A stretch of 8,010 nucleotides of DNA, from the NCBI GenBank assembly GCA_964242325.1, contig CAXTCI010000222.1, positions 1 to 8,010 of the forward strand, read 5' to 3'. Position 1 is the stretch's first letter. Every line of letters starts with the position of its first letter. The notes under the pieces were generated by a model that worked only from the letters and a program-made list of their open reading frames with translations, ran no database searches and had not been told where the DNA came from. This DNA comes from DASWOJ01 sp964242325. GTDB taxonomy: Bacteria > Pseudomonadota > Alphaproteobacteria > Acetobacterales > Acetobacteraceae. Of the stretch, positions 1 to 6,629 are shown in pieces. A program made the translations under genes and the position numbers.

Positions 1-79
1 CGCCGCGCGGCACCAGGCCGGCGAAGCTGAAGCAGATGTCGGTCGGCACGTTGGCACTCATGCCAAGTAGTTCGCACAT
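1..79 (-). CDS. yafJ: YafJ-type class II glutamine amidotransferase, N-terminal fragment
   Basis: Only the first 26 codons are in the window; the gene runs off the left edge. Read on the minus strand from the ATG at 79-77, it begins MCELLGMSANVPTDICFSF, the very conserved start of YafJ-type (class II, Ntn-hydrolase) glutamine amidotransferase-like proteins. Cys2 becomes the N-terminal catalytic nucleophile after Met removal, which by family knowledge hydrolyses glutamine to release ammonia. The physiological acceptor for YafJ is not settled. The gene starts 24 bases after the stop of the FkbM-type gene on the same strand, so it is probably the last visible member of the antiporter/methyltransferase operon. 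No strong Shine-Dalgarno is seen; GGGACGGAT just upstream is a weak candidate. The assignment rests on this short but diagnostic N-terminus. Confidence 0.85.
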   Translation of the reverse strand, partial: MCELLGMSANVPTDICFSFAGLVPRG

Positions 80-103
80 GATCCGTCCCAGGTTACGCCC
101 GGG

Positions 104-880
104 CTAGCGCCAGAGATAGAGGTTGTCGTGTGCCTGATCCTCGCCGGTCAGGCATCCGGGGGATCGGCCGTAGGCGAGGGGGGACGGCGGCAACGCGGCG
201 CGCACGAAGTTGTCGAACACGTTGGGCGGCAGCGCCACCCGGGGCGCCAGGCGCTCGTGGTGCTCCTCCGCCACATAGAAGCGGTTCAGCGCATCGAACC
301 ACACGAACCGGTAGCCCGCCGCGAGCAGCAGGTCCTCCCAGGCGGCATAGTTCGGCTGCAGGGTGCACGGGTCCAGCGCTTCGACCAGCACGACCCAGGG
401 ACGCCACCGGGTGAAATCAGCGCCCTCCAGCACCGCGCGCTCCGCGCCTTCGCAGTCCACCTTGAGGAAGTGGACCGGCCCGGGAACGTGAGCCTCACAA
501 ACCTCCGCCAGCGTCGATACCTGCACCGTCCGTCGCACGACCTCATAGCCATGCACCTCAGTTGCGGACGCGGCCAGCGCCGGATTCAGGGTGGAAAGGC
601 CATTAACTTCCACGTCGAAAAGCTCCGCTGTCCCCGGCGCGGCGCCCAGGGCGGCCAGCAGGTTCACGTCGCGCGGGCGGCGCGCTTGCAGGGCCGCGTG
701 CCGGCTGGGCAGCGGCTCGACGTTGACCCCGTGCCACCCGCGCTCGCTGAAGGCACGCGTGACGGAGTCGAGGTCGGGATCCCAGGCGCCCACGTCCACA
801 TAGAACCCGGCCTCCACATCGCGTAACGCCCGCCACAAAGTCACGTCCTCGAAGTTCTGAGCATAAGAAGTGAATGTCAT
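104..880 (-). CDS. FkbM-family SAM-dependent methyltransferase
   Basis: A 258-residue protein of the FkbM family, SAM-dependent O-methyltransferases that commonly act on sugars, polysaccharides or small molecules. The SAM-binding motif I is at about residues 27-35 (YVDVGAWDP), followed by an acidic strand end at VEP (54-56). The family hallmark FLKVDCEGAE lies at 138-147. There is no signal peptide or membrane segment, so the enzyme should be cytoplasmic. The ATG (880-878) overlaps the stop of the antiporter gene (TGA 879-877) as ATGA, so translation is probably coupled; this fixes the start even though the Shine-Dalgarno is weak. The substrate cannot be told from the sequence. Being coupled to an ion antiporter rather than to glycosyltransferases is unusual for this family, and I infer no shared pathway from it. 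Confidence 0.88.
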   Translation of the reverse strand: MTFTSYAQNFEDVTLWRALRDVEAGFYVDVGAWDPDLDSVTRAFSERGWHGVNVEPLPSRHAALQARRPRDVNLLAALGAAPGTAELFDVEVNGLSTLNPALAASATEVHGYEVVRRTVQVSTLAEVCEAHVPGPVHFLKVDCEGAERAVLEGADFTRWRPWVVLVEALDPCTLQPNYAAWEDLLLAAGYRFVWFDALNRFYVAEEHHERLAPRVALPPNVFDNFVRAALPPSPLAYGRSPGCLTGEDQAHDNLYLWR

Positions 881-2661
881 CGCCGTCGCAGCCTGACCTG
901 GCCCCTCGGCACAACGGTCGCCCCTGGCGCCATCGCCTTGATCTCCCCTTGCAGCGCCGCCCGGCGCTCGTGGATGGATACCAGCACCGGACCCATCGGC
1001 ACGCCAAGGTCCACCAGCACGGCTTCAGAGAGTTGAAGGCTCGCCTCGATGGTTTCCGGCACCGCGTCCGACGCGCCCAGCGCATACAGCCGCGCCGCGT
1101 GCCGGCCATCGCGGGCGCGGGCGACGATCAGCAGGTCCGGCCGGGCAGCACGGGCGGTCTGCACCAGAGAGTCGGCACGGGCGCGGTCGTCAATCGTCAC
1201 CACCAGGGCGCGGGCATCCGCCAGGCCAATCCGTTGCAGCAACTCCAGCCGGGTGATGTCGCCGTAATAGACTGCCCTACCTTGCCGCCGCTGCACCGCC
1301 ACCCGGTCGGCGTCGCTGTCCACCGCCACCCAAGGCAGCGCGTGTGCGTCCAGCAGCGCCGCCACCGTTTGCCCAACCCGACCGAAACCGGCCAAGATCA
1401 CCCGCGGCGCCCCATACCCAGGCGCCTCCGGTGGTAGCAGGTCCGCCGCAACCTGCACCGGCCGATGGCCGGCCAGCAGGGTGCCGAGACGGGACAGCAG
1501 CGGAATGGCCGCCATCGTCAGCGCCGCCACGATGAAGGCGAAGCCGCCCAGCGCCGGGCCGACCAGGCCGGACGCCTGGGCCAGCCCGAGGATAACGAAG
1601 CTGAACTCGCCCCCCGGCCCCAGCAGCAAGCCGGCGGGACCGCCGACGCGCAGCCGCAGCCCGAAGCCGCGGGCCAGCACCGCCGTCACAACCGCCTTGA
1701 TCGCCACCAGTCCCAGCGCCGCGCCCAGCACCGGCAGCGGGTCCCGTGCGATGCGCGCCAGGTCGAGGCTCATACCGATGGAAATTAGGAACACTCCTAG
1801 CAGCAGGCCCTTGAACGGTTCCACCGTGACCTCGATCTGCCGGCGATACTCGGTTTCCGCCAGCAGCAGCCCGGCGATCAGGGCGCCCAGCGCCATGGAC
1901 AGCCCAGCCGCGTCAGCCGCCACGCCGGTGCCCAGCACCACCAGCAAGCAGGCGGCCATGAACAGCTCCGGGCTGCCGGTGCGGGCAACGCCGCGGAACA
2001 GGGGCCGCAGCGCGAGTCGCCCGCCTCCGACGATGACCGCCACCATGCCCACCGCCTTCAGCACCGCCAGGCCAAACCCGGCCCAGCCTGCGCCGCCGCC
2101 AGCCGCTCCCAATCCGAACAGCACCGGCACCAGCATCAGGTCTTGGAACAGCAGCACGGCGAAGCTAACGCGGCCAACTAGGCCAGTCATCCGCCGCTCC
2201 TCCGCAAGCACCTGCGCCACCACTGCCGTGCTGGACATCGCCAGGGCCAGCGCCACGACCCCAGCCACGGCCGGCGGCACCCCCAGCAGCATCGTCGTGC
2301 CCGCCACGGCCAGGGTGCTGCCGGCCAGTTGCACCGATCCCAAGCCGAACACCAGGCGGCGCATGGTCTTGATGCGCTCCCAGGACAGCTCCAGCCCGAT
2401 CATGAACAGCAGCAGCACCACGCCAAGGTCGGCCAACGGCTCGATCCGTCCGCGGTCGGCGATGGTGACCCAGCGCAGCGCCGGCATGCCCTCTGCCAGC
2501 ATGCCGAGCCCGGCGGGGCCGACCGCCATGCCCACCAGCATGAAGCCCAGCACCGGGCTGACCCGGATTCGATGGAACAGCGGGATCACCACGGCAGCGG
2601 CGCCCAGCACCACCAGGGCGTCCCGCATTCCCCCTGCCCCCGCCATCGCCTCGGCTGCCAT
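877..2661 (-). CDS. KefB/KefC-type monovalent cation/proton antiporter (CPA2) with RCK domain
   Basis: A 594-residue inner-membrane antiporter of the CPA2 family, close in length to E. coli KefB (about 600). Residues 1-400 hold about 12 hydrophobic segments with family motifs: LLLFMIGLEL (83-92), ALAMSSTAVVAQ (139-150), LLFQDLMLVPVL with the conserved QD (170-181), FLISIGMSLDL (291-301) and GPGGEFSF (348-355). A TrkA-N/RCK nucleotide-binding domain follows from about 419, with VILAGFGRVG (421-430) and the acidic strand end VDSD (447-450). Such proteins exchange K+ or Na+ for H+; KefB/KefC are gated by glutathione adducts and use KefF/KefG partners, but no partner gene is visible, so the specific name is left open. 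I chose the ATG at 2661 because GGGGAG lies 5 bases upstream. A longer reading to 2736 would fill the divergent control region. An ATG at 2628, also preceded by a G-rich stretch, remains possible. Confidence 0.9.
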   Translation of the reverse strand: MAAEAMAGAGGMRDALVVLGAAAVVIPLFHRIRVSPVLGFMLVGMAVGPAGLGMLAEGMPALRWVTIADRGRIEPLADLGVVLLLFMIGLELSWERIKTMRRLVFGLGSVQLAGSTLAVAGTTMLLGVPPAVAGVVALALAMSSTAVVAQVLAEERRMTGLVGRVSFAVLLFQDLMLVPVLFGLGAAGGGAGWAGFGLAVLKAVGMVAVIVGGGRLALRPLFRGVARTGSPELFMAACLLVVLGTGVAADAAGLSMALGALIAGLLLAETEYRRQIEVTVEPFKGLLLGVFLISIGMSLDLARIARDPLPVLGAALGLVAIKAVVTAVLARGFGLRLRVGGPAGLLLGPGGEFSFVILGLAQASGLVGPALGGFAFIVAALTMAAIPLLSRLGTLLAGHRPVQVAADLLPPEAPGYGAPRVILAGFGRVGQTVAALLDAHALPWVAVDSDADRVAVQRRQGRAVYYGDITRLELLQRIGLADARALVVTIDDRARADSLVQTARAARPDLLIVARARDGRHAARLYALGASDAVPETIEASLQLSEAVLVDLGVPMGPVLVSIHERRAALQGEIKAMAPGATVVPRGQVRLRRR

Positions 2662-2666
2662 ACATG

Positions 2667-2672
2667 CTCCCC
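2667..2672 (-). promoter_or_regulatory. Ribosome binding site of the KefB/KefC-type gene
   Basis: GGGGAG on the minus strand sits 5 bases before the ATG at 2661. It decides the start in favour of the 594-residue protein over the upstream ATG at 2736, which lacks such a site and would overlap the divergent promoter. Confidence 0.6.
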
Positions 2673-2689
2673 GCAACAAATTATGTTGC
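2673..2689. promoter_or_regulatory. Perfect palindrome (6-5-6) in the divergent control region, candidate operator
   Basis: GCAACA-AATTA-TGTTGC is a perfect inverted repeat with an AT-rich centre in otherwise GC-rich DNA. A CATAAT hexamer on the minus strand (2685-2680) lies inside it and could be the -10 element of the antiporter operon, although I see no convincing -35 at the right spacing. A second, imperfect TGCA-rich dyad (TTGTGCA-G-TGCAACA on the minus strand, about 2686-2700) overlaps one edge. The position between two divergent genes suggests an operator that could affect both. The regulator is unknown; TGC/GCA-rich dyads are bound by several alphaproteobacterial regulators, so no name is assigned. 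Confidence 0.45.
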
Positions 2690-2726
2690 ACTGCACAAAA
2701 CCTCGTCCGATGGTCACGTATAGGAC

Positions 2727-2731
2727 GGAGG
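2727..2731 (+). promoter_or_regulatory. Ribosome binding site of the DUF599 gene
   Basis: GGAGG, inside a wider GGACGGAGG, lies 7 bases before the ATG at 2739. It supports that start over the in-frame ATG at 2763. Confidence 0.65.
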
Positions 2732-2738
2732 CCCACCG

Positions 2739-3485
2739 ATGATAGAACACCTTCCCACGGACATGAGCCGGCTCGACCTTGCGGCGTTGGCCTGGTTCCT
2801 GGCGGCGTGGCTCGGCTATGGCCAGGCGATCCACGCCATGCCCTGGCCCGGCAGCATCACCGCCCGCATGGGCCAGGTCCGCCGGGCCTGGATGACGACG
2901 ATGCTGGGGCGGGACAACCGGATCACCGATGCCTCGCTGATCGGGCACACCGTCCACAGCGCGACGTTCTTTGCGTCCACGACGATGGTGGCGATGGCGG
3001 CGCTGCTCGGCTTGCTTGGCGGGTTCGACCGGACCTATGCGACGGTGCAGGAGTTGGCCTTCACTGCCAAAACTGGGCGGGTGTTCATGGAAGGCAAGCT
3101 GGTTCTGCTGCTGCTGGTGTTCGCCCACACCTTCCTGAAGCTGAGCTGGGCGCTGCGCCAGCTCAACTACACCCTTGCGATGATCGGCGCCGCGCCGCCC
3201 AAACCGGGCGTTGCTCAGCGGGACCGGATTGCCCAGGAACTGGGCGCGCTGCTGTCCCTCGCTGTCCGCAGCTTCAACGCCGGCATCCGCGGCTACTACT
3301 TTGCGCTCGCGGCTCTGACTTGGCTGGTGGGGCCGGAGGCGTTCATGGCGGCGACGTGCGGGATCGTGGCGATGCTGGTATGGCGGCAATTCGCCTCCGG
3401 CACCGCAACCGCGATCCGCCGCAGCCATGCGGCGGTGCTGGGCGTGGAGGAGGCTGCATTCGCCGGGGCGGTGCAGCCCAGGTAG
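2739..3485 (+). CDS. DUF599 family integral membrane protein
   Basis: A 248-residue protein that I recognise as DUF599, a family of bacterial and plant membrane proteins with no established function. About four hydrophobic segments are visible: residues 13-32, 77-95, 119-137 and 186-216. Family-like features are the Trp/Tyr-rich first helix (WLGYGQAIH), the charged stretch WMTTMLGRDNRITDASLIGH (51-70), and FFAST (77-81) at the start of the second helix. There is no cleavable signal peptide; the protein should be in the inner membrane. It is transcribed divergently from the antiporter operon across a 77-base gap, so the two units may share regulation. Its own downstream neighbour is a pseudogene on the opposite strand, so it is probably monocistronic. 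The start at 2739 is backed by a good ribosome binding site. Confidence 0.85.
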   Translation: MIEHLPTDMSRLDLAALAWFLAAWLGYGQAIHAMPWPGSITARMGQVRRAWMTTMLGRDNRITDASLIGHTVHSATFFASTTMVAMAALLGLLGGFDRTYATVQELAFTAKTGRVFMEGKLVLLLLVFAHTFLKLSWALRQLNYTLAMIGAAPPKPGVAQRDRIAQELGALLSLAVRSFNAGIRGYYFALAALTWLVGPEAFMAATCGIVAMLVWRQFASGTATAIRRSHAAVLGVEEAAFAGAVQPR

Positions 3486-3538
3486 TGCTTGGTAAGCGGG
3501 TGCGCGCTGATGCTACGCGCGATCCATGAGCGCCGCCT

Positions 3539-3862
3539 CTAGATCGCCCCCTGGAACGTGTTGCATGCGGCAATCGTCCCCTGCTGCAACCCGGTCCCCA
3601 GCCAACGCGTCCGCTGCTCCGATATGCCGTGGGTGAAGCTGTCGGGAACAACGGCCCGCCCGGATTCCCGCGCGATGCGGTCGTCGCCGATGCTGCTGGC
3701 GGTGGGCGCAGCCTGCTGGATGTCGTTGGCGTCCAGGTTGGCATGGCGTTCATTCGTCTTGTTGACTCAAACGCCGGCGAGGCAGTCTGCCATCAGCTCC
3801 GTCCGCACCGATAGGTTCTTGGCCACCGCCGGGTCTTGGGCAGCCCGCTCCGCTGCTCTATG
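3539..3862 (-). pseudogene. Decayed C-terminal remnant of a YpfJ-type neutral zinc metallopeptidase
   Basis: On the minus strand one frame reads about 106 codons of YpfJ-like (neutral zinc metallopeptidase) sequence. Upstream are NLSVRTELMADCLAGV, then an in-frame TGA (3769-3767) exactly where family members usually have the Trp of AGVW. Further on come IQQAAPTASSIGDDRIARES, VVPDSFTHGISEQRTRW and LQQGTIAACNTFQGAI, ending at TAG (3541-3539). The family is about 290 residues long with an HExxH zinc site in its N-terminal half. Here that half is missing: the frame is closed by a TAG just upstream of 3863, at the very point where the neighbouring reductase gene ends. The downstream Glu of TELMADC, a likely third zinc ligand, remains. 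The truncation plus a nonsense codon make this a dead fragment. No other gene is seen between 3486 and 3857; open frames on the plus strand there are shadows. Confidence 0.85.
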
Positions 3863-5129
3863 ACGTCCCTACGTTTGAAGCAGCAGATCGTTCTTTAGGC
3901 GTCCCGACGCGGGGCAATTCGTCAGCCGCCGGCGCCAGGCCATAGGGCGCGAGCAACGCCCAAATATGTCCCGGCACCATCGTCCGCAGTCGCCGTGGGT
4001 GGGCGCGGCGCAGGTGCAGGACGGTTTCGGCCGCCTTCATCTCGACGCGGGTGCGGGCGAACTCCAGGCCACGCGGGCCGATGCGCGGCATCAGCCAGCC
4101 GACCACCGGGCGCAGCCAGTCCGGCATGGACCGCAGCGGCAGGCCGCCCGCCGCCCGCGCCACATTGGCGATGAAGCCGCGCACTGCCCCGGCCCGCTTG
4201 CCTGCGCTGCCCGGCGCCGATAACTGGACCTCGTCGCCCAGTGCCGCCAGCAGTTCCTCTCCACGCTCGTTGCGGACCAACAGCCACTGCTCGCCTTGCC
4301 CGCCCATGTAGCCCACGGTGATGTCGGCCAGCACGTTGGTGTAGTCCACGCAGGTCCGGCAGGTCAGCGGGAAGAAGTCTGGCGGCAGCTTGCTGATCGG
4401 CAGTTGCAGGAACGGGATCAGCCGGGTGCGGCCGTCGGTGAAGCGAAGCTCGACCCGGTAGTCCGCCCGGAATTCTAAATACGTGATCGTGCCGGGGTCC
4501 TCGGCCAGCAGGGCCAGGAACTGGTGGAAGCGTTCGGTGGTGGTGTTGTCGGAACAGGGCGTGCCGATGACGAACAGGCGGTCGAAGCCCAGCGTGGCCT
4601 CAATGGAGCGGAGCGCATGGACCTGGCAGGGGATGCCGATGATGGCGACCCGGCGGTAGCCACGGGCGCGGGCCGGCTCAAGCAGGGCAAGCAGCGGCGC
4701 GAAGCCCATACGCATCCCGCGGCATTGCGCCATGCCCGCGGCCTCCGTCACCAGCACAGGGACCGGGCGCCATGTGTCATCCGGGTCGGGGGCCATCGTC
4801 AGCACGGCATCCACCGCGCCGGTTTCCAGCAGGCGCTCGGCGATGCGGGTGGTGATGCCGGTCCACTGCGCGCCCTGCCGCGGCAACCGTAGGGAGGCGC
4901 GGAGCATGCGGCGGAACGGGCCGAAATGCAGCTCGTCGGGCCGGGCCGGGTCGCGCGGGCGGCCGTGGACGCGGGTTTCCAGGGCGGGGTAGTCCGGGGC
5001 GATGAACTGGCACGCCGTGCCGCACAGGCCGGGCGTGTTGGTTCGCGATAGGCCGCAGTCTGTGCACAGGCCACGCGGCGCGGCAGGTGGGAAAGGCGGC
5101 ACCGACACCGGGCCGTTCACATCGTTCAT
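3858..5129 (-). CDS. F420-hydrogenase beta-subunit family Fe-S flavoprotein, BciB/HCAR-like
   Basis: A 423-residue protein with the FrhB/FdhB N- and C-terminal domains. Cysteines that could bind [4Fe-4S] clusters are C22, C25, C36 and C40 (CTDC...LCGTAC), and further conserved cysteines are IPC (168), GTPC (192) and CRTC (257, 260). The run IGTPCSDNTTTERFHQFLA (188-206) and the segment VDYTNVLADITVGYMGG (261-277) resemble, from memory, cyanobacterial BciB (8-vinyl reductase of divinyl chlorophyllide) and plant 7-hydroxymethyl chlorophyll a reductase, which are ferredoxin-dependent FAD/Fe-S enzymes. No F420 biosynthesis or other photosynthesis gene is in view, so the substrate is open. I chose the ATG at 5129 because it overlaps the ccmB stop (TGA 5128-5126) as ATGA, with a G-rich Shine-Dalgarno stretch upstream; the upstream ATG at 5171 would lie well inside ccmB. 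The last 15 or so residues may be junction-derived, since the gene ends where the peptidase remnant begins. Confidence 0.85.
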   Translation of the reverse strand: MNDVNGPVSVPPFPPAAPRGLCTDCGLSRTNTPGLCGTACQFIAPDYPALETRVHGRPRDPARPDELHFGPFRRMLRASLRLPRQGAQWTGITTRIAERLLETGAVDAVLTMAPDPDDTWRPVPVLVTEAAGMAQCRGMRMGFAPLLALLEPARARGYRRVAIIGIPCQVHALRSIEATLGFDRLFVIGTPCSDNTTTERFHQFLALLAEDPGTITYLEFRADYRVELRFTDGRTRLIPFLQLPISKLPPDFFPLTCRTCVDYTNVLADITVGYMGGQGEQWLLVRNERGEELLAALGDEVQLSAPGSAGKRAGAVRGFIANVARAAGGLPLRSMPDWLRPVVGWLMPRIGPRGLEFARTRVEMKAAETVLHLRRAHPRRLRTMVPGHIWALLAPYGLAPAADELPRVGTPKERSAASNVGTS

Positions 5130-5791
5130 TCCACCGCCCCCCGCAATGCCGCCCCGGCCGCCAACGGGCACAGCGGCAGCGCCCCGGCCAGCACCGCCGC
5201 CAGCAGCAGCAAATGCGGCCGGGGCGTCAGGCCGGACTGTGCCGCCTCCGCCGCAGCCGCACCGAAGATCAGCACTGGCATCGCCAAAGGCAACACCAGC
5301 AACGGCAGCAGTACTCCACCGCGCCGCGCACCGAGCACCACCGCGGCACCCATCGTGCCCAGCAGGGACAGCGCCAACGTTCCAGGCAGCAGGCCGGCCA
5401 GCAGCACCGGCACAGCGGCGGGGTCCAATTGCAGCATCACGGCCAGCGGACCCGCCGCCAGCAGCAGCGGCAGCCCGGTGCCGAGCCAGTGCGCCAGCGC
5501 CTTCACCGCCGCGACGCCCGCCGCCGTCAACCCGGCCAGCATGAGCTGATCCAGCGACCCGTCCTCGAAGTCCGCGCCGAACAGCCGGTCCAGCGGCAGC
5601 AGAGCCGCCAGCAGCGCGCAGACCCAGACAATGCCCGGCGCAATCCGTCCCAGCGTTTCCGGCGCCGGGCCGATAGCAAGCGGAAACAGCGCGCCGGCCA
5701 GCACGAAGAACAGCACCGCCGCCAGCGTGTCGGCGCTATGCCGCAGGGACAGGCGCAGTTCCCGTTGCAGCAAGGCTAAGGCGCCGGTCAT
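5126..5791 (-). CDS. ccmB: Heme exporter protein CcmB
   Basis: A 221-residue polytopic membrane protein, matching the usual CcmB length (about 220). About six hydrophobic segments are visible. CcmB-like landmarks are the N-terminal LLQRELRLSLRHSADTL (7-23), LFGADFEDGSLDQLML (70-85) and LAMPVLIFGAA (169-179). CcmB is a membrane subunit of the CcmABCD complex, which uses ATP hydrolysis by CcmA to release heme-loaded CcmE for cytochrome c maturation in the periplasm. ccmA lies upstream on the same strand, separated by 142 bases; the reductase-like gene follows with a 4-base overlap. ccmC, ccmD and ccmE are not in the window. The start lacks a strong Shine-Dalgarno, and a hairpin immediately precedes it. 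Confidence 0.93.
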   Translation of the reverse strand: MTGALALLQRELRLSLRHSADTLAAVLFFVLAGALFPLAIGPAPETLGRIAPGIVWVCALLAALLPLDRLFGADFEDGSLDQLMLAGLTAAGVAAVKALAHWLGTGLPLLLAAGPLAVMLQLDPAAVPVLLAGLLPGTLALSLLGTMGAAVVLGARRGGVLLPLLVLPLAMPVLIFGAAAAEAAQSGLTPRPHLLLLAAVLAGALPLCPLAAGAALRGAVE

Positions 5792-5794
5792 GGA

Positions 5795-5811
5795 ACCGCA
5801 TCCATTGCGGT
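5795..5811 (-). promoter_or_regulatory. Hairpin just upstream of the ccmB start
   Basis: ACCGCA-TCCAT-TGCGGT is a perfect 6-bp stem with a 5-base loop, ending 3 bases before the ccmB ATG. In the mRNA the loop is AUGGA, so a GGA that could act as a weak Shine-Dalgarno sits in the loop. It might modulate ccmB translation, but such short stems arise by chance in GC-rich DNA and no function is shown. Confidence 0.3.
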
Positions 5812-5820
5812 CCGCTTGCA

Positions 5821-5900
5821 GTGTGGTGATCTAGAGGCCAGCAGGGCAGCACTGGCGGTCCCTGGGCCATCGCGGCGCTGTGCGCCTCGCGATGACGGGT
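5821..5900 (-). repeat. REP-like double-hairpin element between ccmA and ccmB
   Basis: Read on the minus strand, the spacer contains CGTCATCGCGAGGCGCA, then a first hairpin (5894-5868): CATCGC, a 2-base bulge, GGCGC, a 3-base loop, GCGCC, GCGATG. A second hairpin (about 5867-5836) pairs GGCCCAGGG with CCCTG-CT-GGCC, again with a 2-base bulge, followed by TCTAGATCACCACACTGC. Bulged twin hairpins opening with CGTCAT.GCGAG are typical, from memory, of dispersed intergenic REP-like repeats in alphaproteobacteria. It lies in the transcribed spacer of the ccm operon, so it will be present in the mRNA and could affect ccmA/ccmB stoichiometry. There is no second copy in this window. Confidence 0.65.
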
Positions 5901-5933
5901 CTGCGGATGCTGGGGAGTCGTTCAAGCCCTGGC

Positions 5934-6539
5934 TCACAGCCGCAATTCCGCCGCGGCCGGCAACGGCAGCGGCAGGTGCGTCGCCGTTACCACCACCCCG
6001 CCCCCGGCACGGTGGGCCGCTAGCAGCCCGCCCAGCCGTTCGACCGCCGCCGTGTCCAGCCCCAGCGTCGGCTCGTCCAGCAGCCAGACCGGCGCGGGAG
6101 ATAGCACCAGCCGCGCCAGCGCCAGCCGCCGCTTTTGCCCAGCGGATAGCAGCCGTGCCGGCAGGTCAGCCAACGGCAGCAGGTCCAGCGCTGCCAGGGC
6201 ATCCCGCGGAGTCCCCTGCCCCGTCCGCGCGGCAAAGCCCAGGTTCTCCGCCGCTGTCAGGCCGGGCTTCACCGCGTCCTGGTGGCCCAGGTAGGCCACT
6301 GGCCAAGGGTCCGCAGCCTCCCCCATCCAAAGCACCGCCCCAGCATCCGGCCGCTTCAGCCCGGCCAACACCCGCAGCAGCGTGCTCTTGCCCGACCCGT
6401 TCGCCCCCAACAACAGGAGCGCTCCGCCAGGCAGCACCGTCAGAGACACACCGCGCAGTACCAGGCGCTCCCCGCGGAAGGCGCTGATCTCGCGTGCCTC
6501 AAGCCCTGCGCTCACCGCCTCCGGCACACCGCCTCCCAT
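5934..6539 (-). CDS. ccmA: Heme exporter ATP-binding protein CcmA
   Basis: A 201-residue ABC ATPase of CcmA size. It has a complete set of motifs: Walker A GANGSGKST (45-53), Q-loop region YLGHQDAVKPGLTAAENL (83-100), signature LSAGQKRR (131-138), Walker B VWLLDEP (151-157) and the switch histidine H188. LGHQDAVKPGLT is characteristic of CcmA rather than of general ABC proteins. It powers CcmABCD-dependent release of holo-CcmE at the cytoplasmic face of the inner membrane. The open frame extends to 6731, but the extra 64 residues are low-quality and overlap the antitoxin remnant. I took the ATG at 6539; GGGAG is only one base away from it, so a GTG at 6527 with GGAGG 4 bases upstream is an alternative start. 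It is the first gene of the ccmA-ccmB-reductase operon. Confidence 0.93.
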   Translation of the reverse strand: MGGGVPEAVSAGLEAREISAFRGERLVLRGVSLTVLPGGALLLLGANGSGKSTLLRVLAGLKRPDAGAVLWMGEAADPWPVAYLGHQDAVKPGLTAAENLGFAARTGQGTPRDALAALDLLPLADLPARLLSAGQKRRLALARLVLSPAPVWLLDEPTLGLDTAAVERLGGLLAAHRAGGGVVVTATHLPLPLPAAAELRL

Positions 6540-6629
6540 GCTCCCGGGCGGTTCTATCCGGCATCGGCTGACATGGGCACCCCCGGCTTGAAGATGCGAA
6601 CAGGCTTGGACCAGGCAGCCCCGCGGCCT

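Noticed and set aside
128..826. A 232-codon plus-strand open frame antisense to the FkbM gene
   Set aside because: It has no recognisable motif and lies entirely opposite a clear methyltransferase.
2662..2736. N-terminal extension of the antiporter by 25 residues
   Set aside because: It would cover the divergent control region and palindrome, while GGGGAG is correctly placed for the ATG at 2661.
1481..3529. A 682-codon plus-strand open frame
   Set aside because: It runs antisense through the antiporter gene and out of frame through the DUF599 gene. Its composition (Ser/Pro/Ala/Arg-rich, no domains) is that of a GC-rich shadow frame.
3497..3530. CGCGC...GCGCG hairpin after the DUF599 gene as a terminator
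   Set aside because: The stem is only 5 bp with a 9-base loop and no T-run, which is expected by chance in this base composition.
3558..3863. Plus-strand open frames of 101 and 61 codons in the gap after the DUF599 gene
   Set aside because: The minus strand of the same stretch reads as a metallopeptidase remnant, which explains why these frames stay open.
5087..5779. A Gln/Arg-rich plus-strand open frame of 230 codons
   Set aside because: It is antisense to ccmB; the Gln-rich look comes from reverse-reading Leu and Ala codons of a membrane protein.
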